Of a stretch of DNA of 64,000 nt, positions 7,125-14,439 are shown one piece after another (the stretch's first letter is position 1; each line of letters begins with the position of its first letter). The notes under the pieces are model-generated. The model saw only the letters and a program-made list of their open reading frames with translations. It made no database searches and had not been told where the DNA came from. A program made the translations under genes and the position numbers. Source of the stretch: Nevskia ramosa DSM 11499 (GTDB taxonomy: Bacteria > Pseudomonadota > Gammaproteobacteria > Nevskiales > Nevskiaceae). The stretch lies in assembly GCF_000420645.1 (NCBI RefSeq), contig NZ_ATVI01000007.1, positions 62,001-126,000 of the forward strand. The letters run 5' to 3'.

Positions 7125-8407
7125 TGCAGCAGCGAGAGTGCTGCGTCGACCACCGGCGCCTTCTTGGCCAGATGTTCCATGATGAACACCTGCATTTCGC
7201 CGACGATGAAGCCAAGCGATGCGCCGACGGCGATCAGGATCCACTCATCCTGCTCGAAAGCCGGATGCAGCAGGCCCTCGAATTCCTCGACCGACAGTTC
7301 GGTCATCTTGGTCGCCAGCGTGTCTTCGATCGCCATCGCGTCGGCGGCGTATTCCTCGATGTGCTTCAAGGTCGCCGGCAGGCGCTTCATGATCTCTTCG
7401 GCGACCAGGCGCTTCATCGCTTGGTACTTGCTGCTGCCGACCGCGAACACCACGAACGGCTTGGCGATGCCCGACTGCTCGTCGACCACCTTCTGCACCT
7501 GCTTCTGCACCATCGTGAACAGCTTGTCGGACAGCGGGCCCTTGAGCACCGCATCGATGATGTTGTGCGGGGTGACGATTTCCTTGGCGATCAGGCGCCC
7601 GTACTCGGCCGACACTTCGGCGCGGCGCTTCAGGAACAGGCCCTGCCATTCGACCAGGCCCATGAAGTACTTGGTCGGATGCTTGGGGTTGAACACCATC
7701 TTCAGCGCCAGCCAGTCGGTGAACCAGCCGGTGAACAGGCCGAACAGCGGCATCACCAGCGGGTTCTGGGTCAGCGCCCAGGTCACGGCCTGGACGATGC
7801 CGATGATGAAGCCGAAGTAGATGCCGGAATTGCGGATGAACTTGAATTCGCCGCTGCCAGCTTCCAGGAAGATGCGATTCAGCAGGGGTTTGTCGCGCAG
7901 CAGGTTCGAGACCACCATGTCCTTCAGATCGAACACCGAATCGATGTTCTGCTTGATGTCGATCATGATCGACCGGACGATGTTCGGCGCCTCGTTCTGG
8001 ATGCGGCTGATGATCAGCCGCTTGACCGTTTCCGGCGCCGCTTCCCAGAGGCCCGGCGAGTAGACCGCCGCCACTTCGCGAGTGATGTCTTCCACGGCCG
8101 CAAGCAGCGGCTTCTCGATTTCCTTGGCGATGCGGTCGGGATCAAGCTTGTTGAAGATGTCTTCCGGCCTGATCAGCCGGGAGGTCATGGTGTCGCAGGC
8201 GATTGCCGCCATCGTCGCCGCCTTGCGCGGCACGATGCCCTGCCAGCCGAAAAACGGTTTGAAGCCGATGAACTCGATCGGCTGGAACATCATCTTGATC
8301 GCGACGATCTTGGTGACATAGCCGATCGCCGCTGCCACGAAGGGCATCGACAGATAGAGCCACCAGTTCAGCTGCACGTCGGCGACGATTTGTGACCAGC
8401 TTTGCAT
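7121..8407 (-). CDS. DUF445 family inner-membrane protein
   Basis: 428 residues. Membrane segments are predicted by eye near residues 15-40, 195-235 and 390-412. The family's internal duplication is clear: GYVTKIVAIKMMFQP with a following WQGIVPRK, and GWFTDWLALKMVFNP with WQGLFLKRR. The middle of the protein is a long helical soluble region that should lie in one compartment. The start is well supported by a purine-rich AGGGGGAGAAGG just upstream of the ATG. DUF445 proteins (YheB-like) have no established activity. It is separated by 80 bases from the gene upstream and coupled to the LolA-like gene downstream, suggesting a joint role in envelope lipid handling. Confidence 0.85.
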   Translation of the reverse strand: MQSWSQIVADVQLNWWLYLSMPFVAAAIGYVTKIVAIKMMFQPIEFIGFKPFFGWQGIVPRKAATMAAIACDTMTSRLIRPEDIFNKLDPDRIAKEIEKPLLAAVEDITREVAAVYSPGLWEAAPETVKRLIISRIQNEAPNIVRSIMIDIKQNIDSVFDLKDMVVSNLLRDKPLLNRIFLEAGSGEFKFIRNSGIYFGFIIGIVQAVTWALTQNPLVMPLFGLFTGWFTDWLALKMVFNPKHPTKYFMGLVEWQGLFLKRRAEVSAEYGRLIAKEIVTPHNIIDAVLKGPLSDKLFTMVQKQVQKVVDEQSGIAKPFVVFAVGSSKYQAMKRLVAEEIMKRLPATLKHIEEYAADAMAIEDTLATKMTELSVEEFEGLLHPAFEQDEWILIAVGASLGFIVGEMQVFIMEHLAKKAPVVDAALSLLQ

Positions 8408-8487
8408 TGCCTTCTCCCCCTTGCGTCCAGCTTTATTGTTTTACGAATTGCCTTTTCAGCTTGGCACTGCGTTGTCGGTTGTGCGGC

Positions 8488-9252
8488 TCAATCTTCGGTG
8501 ATCCGGCAGGCTTCCCACAGGTTGCGACCCAGCTCGGAAATTTTCAGCGTCCTGCGTTTGATCTGGCTGCGCTGACCCGCCGTCTTCATCTGCGCCATCA
8601 GCTTGCGCAGCACGTCGTCGGTTTCGAGGATTTCGTACTTGGTGGTCAGCGCGTAGTCCTCCGGCCCGGTCTCGACCAGCCCGGCAGCCGCCAGACGCTG
8701 CAGATAGCCTCGCGTCATCTCCGGCAACTGCACGCCGGCGGCACGGCCGACATTGCAGGTGTACTCCAGCACCGTGTGGGACACCATGCCGAGCTTCGAC
8801 AGCGCGACCAGCGAGATCATCGGATAGGCCGATCCATCCGACAGCGCCGACAGGATGCGTGCCTCGTCCGGCAACAGATTGCGCACCAGCAGGCTGTAGT
8901 AAGCCAGCTCGGCCTGCTCCTTGGTCTGCTCGCTCGATGCCTGCAGCAAGGCGCGGAGGATCTCGCCTGGCGCGCGCAGCTCGCGAGTCGGCGCGTGGGT
9001 CTTGTCGATGCTTTCCATCGAGAAGGCGACCACCTGCACGGTCGTCGACTGCTCGCCCTCAAGACGATCGAGCCGCGCTTTCAGTTCGCCGAGCACGCGC
9101 TTCTCGGCCTTGCCGAGCTGCTCCTGGACGATCGCCCCGCCGGGCATCTTGGCGAGGATGCGATTGGCCAGCGCCGAACCCGTGGCACCTTCCTCACCGG
9201 TTGCTGCTTCGAGCGCGCGTTGCCACAGCGAAGGATTTTTCTTGTTGCTCAT
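8488..9252 (-). CDS. Abi-alpha / DUF4393-like protein
   Basis: 254 residues, no signal peptide. The middle has the DUF4393 (Abi-alpha) look: ILRALLQASSEQTKEQAELA then LLVRNLLPDEARILSAL, followed by a winged-helix-like C-terminal part (RGYLQRLAAAGLVETGP; LKISELGRNLWEAC) that resembles a small DNA-binding or scaffold domain. An amphipathic helix at about residues 50-70 could bind membranes. Family members are annotated as abortive infection proteins in some genomes but often sit among ordinary genes. Here it overlaps the preceding anchored beta-repeat gene by four bases, so it is translated with envelope proteins, which argues for an envelope-linked task over phage defence. Family assignment is by eye. 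Confidence 0.6.
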   Translation of the reverse strand: MSNKKNPSLWQRALEAATGEEGATGSALANRILAKMPGGAIVQEQLGKAEKRVLGELKARLDRLEGEQSTTVQVVAFSMESIDKTHAPTRELRAPGEILRALLQASSEQTKEQAELAYYSLLVRNLLPDEARILSALSDGSAYPMISLVALSKLGMVSHTVLEYTCNVGRAAGVQLPEMTRGYLQRLAAAGLVETGPEDYALTTKYEILETDDVLRKLMAQMKTAGQRSQIKRRTLKISELGRNLWEACRITED

Positions 9253-10040
9253 GATGCGGGCTCTCCGGCCGTGGATGGCTCTGTTCGATGGCCAGGTTGG
9301 GGCCGCTGGGGCAGCAGGATGTCGGGGGCTTTTTCGAGCCGCAGCGTATCGGCTTTCAAGCGCAGATCCGAGTGCTGGATGATGACTGGGATGGCCTCGG
9401 TCGGGGAAGTCACTTCTAGCCCGAACCGGGCAAGGATCGGCGTGGTCACTTCACGCTGCGCCTTGATCCGCGTCTTCAGCACGGTATCGACTGGCGCCTT
9501 GATCGTCTGATTCAGCTTGAGTCCGATCGGCCCATGGAATTTCACCCGCAGCGAGGTGTCGATCGGCACCACGAACTTCACCGGCTGCTCGAACTGCAGC
9601 GGAACCCGGCCCTTGAAAGCCACGTTCCGGAGTCGCTTGACGTTCTGGTAGACGAAATCGGTACGGCCTTCGATGTCGGCGAAGGTGTCCACCGGAATCA
9701 GGCCGCTGTACTCGATCGTGAACTTGACCGGCACCACCGTATCGAAATCGATGTCGGCGGTGTAATCGCCTTCGATCGGCAGATCGAGAGTCTGCTTGAA
9801 CGGCACGATCGCATCGATGTAGCCATCGAGCTTGATCGTCACGTTGTTGGTGGCCTGGGCATAGGCGGTGAACTTCGGCGGCAGGGTGATCATGCCGGCC
9901 TGATCCGTAATCGTCAGGCCCACGAACAGATTGGCGTACAGCCAGAAACCGAGCGCAGCGGCCGCCAGCGCAAGTCCGCCAGCCGCAACCAGGCCGAGAA
10001 CCCACTTGAACAGCCGGCCGACCCCGCCCGGTTTGCTCAT
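9249..10040 (-). CDS. Membrane-anchored beta-repeat periplasmic protein, copy 2
   Basis: 263 residues, unrecognised family. A single N-terminal membrane segment lies at about residues 11-35 (VLGLVAAGGLALAAAALGFW), after which the chain is periplasmic. The rest is a series of strands with a recurring V-P/I-P step (IVPFKQTLDLPIEG, VVPVKFTIEYSG, RVPLQFEQPVKFVVPID, FHGPIGLKLNQTIKAPVD), every 12-20 residues, predicting an elongated beta structure. It is related to its neighbour upstream (10037-10762) and overlaps it and the Abi-alpha-like gene by four bases at each end. The tail after residue 230 is basic and proline-rich. A periplasm-spanning or groove-forming role is inferred. Confidence 0.65.
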   Translation of the reverse strand: MSKPGGVGRLFKWVLGLVAAGGLALAAAALGFWLYANLFVGLTITDQAGMITLPPKFTAYAQATNNVTIKLDGYIDAIVPFKQTLDLPIEGDYTADIDFDTVVPVKFTIEYSGLIPVDTFADIEGRTDFVYQNVKRLRNVAFKGRVPLQFEQPVKFVVPIDTSLRVKFHGPIGLKLNQTIKAPVDTVLKTRIKAQREVTTPILARFGLEVTSPTEAIPVIIQHSDLRLKADTLRLEKAPDILLPQRPQPGHRTEPSTAGEPAS

Positions 10041-10762
10041 GGAACTGGAGTCGGAGCAGTTGCTGCCGGCGCAGGATTGCCGCGCATGCCGAGCAGCACC
10101 GTGCGCAGTGGCAGCAGCAGATCGGATTCGACGATGACGATCTTCGCTGGATCAGGAATGGTGATGACGGCTTCAAGAGCCGATTTCACCGGCACGCTCA
10201 TCTGGCTCTTGATCGGGATCGTCGTCGTGATGTCGGCCTTCAGCGGCACCGTCAGCGCCTGCTTGAGCCGGGCCTGTACCGGCGCACGAAACTTCAGCCG
10301 CACCAGTTGATCGACCGGAATGTTCAGGCTGACCGGCACCACTGCCTTGACCGGAATCTTTCCGCGCAGCGGCAGATCGTGCTTGTCACCGAGAATTTCG
10401 GCCTTGATCACCGTATCGATGTCGAGAATCTGGTCGATCTGGATCTTGTCGCGCACCGGCACATTCATCTTGATCGGCACATCGCCGTCGAAATCGGCCA
10501 TCACGTTCAGGGTTTCGGCGATCGGAATGGTGATCACCTGATCGATCGGCACCGTCGTCTTGATGCTGGTATCAAGTTCGATTTCCAGATTGTTCAGCAC
10601 CTGCGCCGAAACGCGCAGCGGCTCCGGAATGATCACCGTCGCTGGTTGATTGCTCAGCAGCAGGCGGGCATCGACATTGCGGAAGACCCAGACGCCGATC
10701 AGCACGCCGGCAATCACGCCGATGACGGCGATCAATCCGATCGCGGCAAGGAGATTTTTCAT
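10037..10762 (-). CDS. Membrane-anchored beta-repeat periplasmic protein, copy 1
   Basis: 241 residues, unrecognised family, paralogue of the next gene. Start at 10762 is chosen because it follows the DUF1302 stop by seven bases and is followed at once by the membrane segment LLAAIGLIAVIGVIAGVLIG. An upstream start at 10798 would overlap the DUF1302 gene. The periplasmic part repeats strands with V-P-[IVL] steps: TTVPIDQVITIPIAE, DVPIKMNVPVRDKIQID, GKIPVKAVVPVSLNIPVD, ALTVPLKADITTTIPIK. The last ten residues before the C-terminus are Pro/Ala-rich. Two coupled copies in one operon suggest they pair or span the periplasm together. Confidence 0.65.
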   Translation of the reverse strand: MKNLLAAIGLIAVIGVIAGVLIGVWVFRNVDARLLLSNQPATVIIPEPLRVSAQVLNNLEIELDTSIKTTVPIDQVITIPIAETLNVMADFDGDVPIKMNVPVRDKIQIDQILDIDTVIKAEILGDKHDLPLRGKIPVKAVVPVSLNIPVDQLVRLKFRAPVQARLKQALTVPLKADITTTIPIKSQMSVPVKSALEAVITIPDPAKIVIVESDLLLPLRTVLLGMRGNPAPAATAPTPVP

Positions 10763-10769
10763 CCGGCTC

Positions 10770-12983
10770 TCAGAATTTGTAGGCAATGCTGGCGGCAACG
10801 AAATCGCGATCCGCCAGCGTGTTGCGGCGGCCGCCGCCGAAGAAGAAGGTGCTGACCAGGTTGACGTCGAAGTCGCCGTAGCTGAAGCGGAAGTCGCCGA
10901 CCATCAGCTTGCGCCCTTCGAGAAAGTTTTCTGCCAGCCCGGGCGAGACGCCGTAGATGTCGTGGGTGAAGACCAGGAATGGGCTGACATCGAGGCCGGG
11001 AATCAGCACATCGGTGTAATGCAGCAGCGCGCCGAGGCGGTAGCCCGACGAGAACGAGGTGACATAGCCGCCGGTGTTGCGGATCGGATTGATGATGATC
11101 GCGTTGCCGGTGTCGAAAGCGCCCTGCCCGGCATGGGTATCGGTGCCCGGCGCCTCGAACTGCAGCCGCGAGCGCGACGGCAGGTTCGGCACCCAGATGC
11201 TGGTCAGCTCGAACAGCAGTGCCGAGTCCTTGGTGCCAAGAAAATGGGTGTTGCCGAAGACCTTGGTCAGGCCGATCGAACTTTGCTGCACCGCCAGCCG
11301 TTGGTAGCCGCGGATGTAGGCACCCGGAGCCACTTCACCCGGAATGCCGCCGCGGTAGCCAGTGAGGAAATCGGGAATCGCCGTCCGCGAACCGGGCACC
11401 GTGGTGCCGAGCACGTTCGGCGCGCCGGCCAGCGCCTGCAGCGTGCTGATCGCCCCGGGCAGATTGCCGGCTGCATTGCCGATCACCGCCAGCGCATTGC
11501 CCGGGTCCTGCAGCGCCAGCAGCAGACCTTCCACAGTGTTGTTGGCGGTGAATAGCGGAATGTCGTTGCGCGGCAGCGCCGGCTGCAGCGCGGCGAACAG
11601 CACGTCTTCGAGATCGATCTGCACCGGCTGGTTCGGCCGGAACGAGAACTCGCCGCGGATCGCCACGCCTTCATAGAGCGTCGAGAAGCTGGCGCCGAAC
11701 AGATGGATGTCTTCCGGGTATTCGAGGAAGTACTGCGCGGTATCCAGCGGCACCGCTTCACGCAGATGAGTGCCAGGCACGCCGCAGGCAGCGATGAAGC
11801 TGGTCAGGTCGACCGGATCGATGCCGGCCGGGTTGCCCTCGGCGCGAGCGCAGCTGGCGTTGGCGGCGGTGGCGCTCGCCGTCGGAATGCGTGAGTGATA
11901 GCGCGAGTAGTACAGGCCTAATTCCGAACCGTGGAACCAATCGTTGTCCGGATGCCAGTACAGCGCCACGCCGAACTGCCCCTGATCGCGGGCATTTCGA
12001 TTTTCGCCGCGCCGCAGAGTGAAGCTGGTGGTGCTGACGAGATCAAGAATGTCGTTGCCCGGCGTGCCGATCTGCAGCGGGTCATACGGCGCCTTGGCGA
12101 ACGGCGCGATGATGCCTTCGTTTGCAGTCAGGTGATTGCTGGCGTTGAAGAACGAAAAATAGGAGCCACGCGGCGGAATGCCGACCGGCCTCCATTCGAA
12201 CTGGTAGAAGGCCTCGAAGCTCAGATCGTCATTGAACGGGCCGCGCGCCAGCAGCATGCCAGCCGGCCGGTAGACCTCGTCCAGAGTGCCGCCGGGACGG
12301 GTGAGATTGTTGACGTCCGGCGGGTTGATGAAATTCAGGCTGCCCTGAGTCGCGAAGCTCGCTTCGCCCCACACCAGCCGCTGGCGGCCGATGCTGAAAT
12401 CGATCGCCTGACCTCCGATCTCGAACGTGTCCTGCACGTAGGCATCGAGCAACTGCGCGCCGTAGCCGATCTGGTGGATGGTGTCGATGTCGCGCTTGTT
12501 GCGCACCACCTGCCCCGGCCCCGGACCTGGCACGACGATCTGGTTCGGGTGGTTCTCTTTCAAGGTGGCGTTGATGTAGTCGTAGAAGAACAGCCCGCCG
12601 ACTTCGATCTTCAGGTTGTCCCGGCGGATCGAGAAACGCGAGGTCCACTTGATCGGCGAGGAAATGAAATCGCCCTTGTCGTAGTTCAGGTCGCCTTCGT
12701 CGTACACCGAATTGCGCGCGCCCGGCGCCAGCAGATAGCGGTTGTTCGGCTCGCTGTTGCTGGGGCTGACCGACAGGCATTCGTCGGCCGCGCACAGGTT
12801 CGGATCGAGATTGGACTTGCCGACCAGATTCGGATCACGGCCTTCGACACGTACTGCGGTGCCGATCGACACCCGGTTGGTCCACTCGTGGACCCAGCCT
12901 TCGGTCCAGCTGTCACCGGCGGGTTCGGCACTGGCCAGCAGCGGCGCCAGCAAGGCCGCAACGAAGATGGCCCTAACGCGCAT
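10770..12983 (-). CDS. DUF1302 family outer-membrane porin-like protein
   Basis: 737 residues. Signal peptide RVRAIFVAALLAPLLASA at the N-terminus; the mature chain has the DUF1302 features: an early strand region with RVSIGTAVRVEGRDPNLVGK, FSIRRDNLKIEVGGLFFYD, WGEASFATQGSLNFINPPD, many alternating strands, and a C-terminal strand ending in YKF, typical for outer-membrane barrels recognised by the BAM complex. DUF1302 proteins are usually coded with DUF1329 or LolA-like proteins and are thought to export or bind hydrophobic compounds. ATG at 12983 is preferred over 13004 because it begins the signal peptide directly. It overlaps the end of the DUF4282 gene. No DUF1329 gene is visible; the LolA-like gene at the operon end may take that place. 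Confidence 0.85.
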   Translation of the reverse strand: MRVRAIFVAALLAPLLASAEPAGDSWTEGWVHEWTNRVSIGTAVRVEGRDPNLVGKSNLDPNLCAADECLSVSPSNSEPNNRYLLAPGARNSVYDEGDLNYDKGDFISSPIKWTSRFSIRRDNLKIEVGGLFFYDYINATLKENHPNQIVVPGPGPGQVVRNKRDIDTIHQIGYGAQLLDAYVQDTFEIGGQAIDFSIGRQRLVWGEASFATQGSLNFINPPDVNNLTRPGGTLDEVYRPAGMLLARGPFNDDLSFEAFYQFEWRPVGIPPRGSYFSFFNASNHLTANEGIIAPFAKAPYDPLQIGTPGNDILDLVSTTSFTLRRGENRNARDQGQFGVALYWHPDNDWFHGSELGLYYSRYHSRIPTASATAANASCARAEGNPAGIDPVDLTSFIAACGVPGTHLREAVPLDTAQYFLEYPEDIHLFGASFSTLYEGVAIRGEFSFRPNQPVQIDLEDVLFAALQPALPRNDIPLFTANNTVEGLLLALQDPGNALAVIGNAAGNLPGAISTLQALAGAPNVLGTTVPGSRTAIPDFLTGYRGGIPGEVAPGAYIRGYQRLAVQQSSIGLTKVFGNTHFLGTKDSALLFELTSIWVPNLPSRSRLQFEAPGTDTHAGQGAFDTGNAIIINPIRNTGGYVTSFSSGYRLGALLHYTDVLIPGLDVSPFLVFTHDIYGVSPGLAENFLEGRKLMVGDFRFSYGDFDVNLVSTFFFGGGRRNTLADRDFVAASIAYKF

Positions 12984-13461
12984 CGGCGTCGCTCTGGCCG
13001 TCATCCTGGTCCTGATTCTTCCTGCTGCGCCTTGGCTTCCAGAACTGGATGCGCGGCAGCTCGATGATTTCGGTGCGATCGACGATGGTTTCGGTCTGGC
13101 CTTTCAAGGTGACGACGTGGCCCATCAGCGTTTCCAGGTTCACGAGGATCCGGAAGATCGACAGGATCACTTCAAGCGCCACCCGGACCACGACCACGCC
13201 GGAGACGAACAGCACCGGCATGATCAGCAAGGTCCAGGCAAGTCCCAGGGTGAGCGAGTAGCCGAACACCAGCACCGACAGATAGATGTTGATCGCCGCC
13301 ACGCCGGCGACGCAGAGCAGATAGATGGCCGGCGCCATCCGCGTGGTGACAATGGTGCGCAACTGCAGATCGGTCAGCCCGACCAGCACCTCCGACAGCT
13401 CTGCGCGCGCAGCCGCCCAGGCCGGCATGCCATCCGTCGAACCCTGAGGGTCTGCCTTCAT
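12973..13461 (-). CDS. DUF4282 inner-membrane protein
   Basis: 162 residues. Start at 13461 is supported by GGGGAG upstream. Two long membrane segments lie at about residues 43-65 (MAPAIYLLCVAGVAAINIYL) and 75-105 (LAWTLLIMPVLFVSGVVVVR), followed by VALEVILSIFRILVNLETL, the conserved helix of DUF4282 proteins. The tail is basic then acidic. Function unknown. It is the first gene of the envelope set and its stop lies ten bases inside the DUF1302 gene. The promoter should be between 13462 and 13704, back to back with the TetR-controlled efflux operon. Confidence 0.75.
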   Translation of the reverse strand: MKADPQGSTDGMPAWAAARAELSEVLVGLTDLQLRTIVTTRMAPAIYLLCVAGVAAINIYLSVLVFGYSLTLGLAWTLLIMPVLFVSGVVVVRVALEVILSIFRILVNLETLMGHVVTLKGQTETIVDRTEIIELPRIQFWKPRRSRKNQDQDDGQSDADAR

Positions 13462-13704
13462 CACCGAATCTCCCCGCCCCCACCACCGACGGCTTGGCCG
13501 CCTTGTTCTGTCATTTTCGGGATCGCCGTCGGCGCTGATTCCGTGAACCGGCAAGCGATCTCGTCAAAGCAGACTACACATGACTGTGACATCCGACAAT
13601 GGCAGAGTCCGTGCCCTCGCCCTCCGGCTTGATCCGGCGTTCCGCGCCTCGCAGCGCACATCAAACCGTCATTGCTTGCCAGCACATTAATGGCGTGGTT
13701 AGAA

Positions 13705-13726
13705 TGACTAACCGTCCGGTCAGTCA
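13705..13726. promoter_or_regulatory. TetR-type palindromic operator
   Basis: Arms TGACTAACCG and CGGTCAGTCA are separated by TC; nine of ten positions are complementary. Paired TGAC/GTCA with a GC-rich centre is characteristic of AcrR/TetR operators. It lies just upstream of the tetR start and between divergent transcription units, so the regulator probably controls itself and the efflux operon, possibly also the envelope genes on the other strand. Confidence 0.75.
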
Positions 13727-13785
13727 GTAGCTTGCTCACCGCTTCGAAACCCTTTCAGCCCTGCCGGATGTCACGAGTCGATGCG

Positions 13786-14439
13786 ATGAGCCTTCCAGCC
13801 GGTGCCCGGTCGATTCTCGATGCTGCCGCGTCGCTTTTTTCCAGGACCGGCTTTGATGCCGTGTCGCTGTCGGAGATCGCGTCGCGCGCCGGCGTCTGCA
13901 AGGCCAACATCTTTCATCACTTCGATTCCAAGGAAGCGCTGTATCTCGATGTGATGCGCGAAGCCTGCAAGGGTCACGCGGAGTTCGCCGAACAGTTGCT
14001 GCTGCAGCCGCTCAGTTCCACCGAGAAACTGCTACGTCTGGTCGAGTTCGAATTTCACGACATGTTCGAGAACGAGGCCCGCACCCAGTTGATCTTTCGC
14101 GAAGTGCTCAATGCCGGCAGCGGCAAGGGCCGCGAGATCGCCGAAAACATCTTCCAGCGCAATTGCGATGCCGTCATCGCCTTGTTCCAGGAAGGGGTCG
14201 ATCGCGGCGAGTTCCGGCCCGAGCTTGATCCGGGTATCGCAGCCTGGATGCTCGGCGCCAGCGAAATGATGTTCTTCCAGAACCGCAACATCCTGAGCCG
14301 CACGCCCGGCATGGGTAATGCGACCGTTCCAGCCGAGTACGCCGTGAAAATCGTGAAGACGCTGCTGCATGGCCTGCTGCCCGACAACGCGGCGAGCGTC
14401 GCGGTCGACGCTGCCCAATTCCAGAGGAAACCGACGTGA
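13786..14439 (+). CDS. TetR/AcrR family regulator of the efflux operon
   Basis: 217 residues from ATG 13786 (ATG 13768 and TTG 13732 are alternatives; the latter would put the start within six bases of the operator). The N-terminal helix-turn-helix is clear: ILDAAASLFSRTGFDAVSLS, then EIASRAGVCKANIFHHFDSK with the HHF step of the recognition helix, about residues 8-52. The ligand-binding part is all helical and ends with a disordered tail. Its stop overlaps the start of the outer-membrane factor gene (TGATG), so it is co-transcribed with the pump it controls. Loss of repression by a toxic ligand is the expected mode; the ligand cannot be read from sequence. Confidence 0.9.
   Translation: MSLPAGARSILDAAASLFSRTGFDAVSLSEIASRAGVCKANIFHHFDSKEALYLDVMREACKGHAEFAEQLLLQPLSSTEKLLRLVEFEFHDMFENEARTQLIFREVLNAGSGKGREIAENIFQRNCDAVIALFQEGVDRGEFRPELDPGIAAWMLGASEMMFFQNRNILSRTPGMGNATVPAEYAVKIVKTLLHGLLPDNAASVAVDAAQFQRKPT

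Noticed and set aside
7124-8395. Long open frame antisense to the DUF445 gene (423 codons)
   Set aside because: His/Arg/Gln/Asp-rich composition typical of the antisense of a GC-rich gene; the minus-strand frame has family features and a ribosome site.
13732-13785. TTG 13732 as start of the TetR regulator
   Set aside because: Only six bases after the operator and without a ribosome site; the ATG at 13786 fits the family better.
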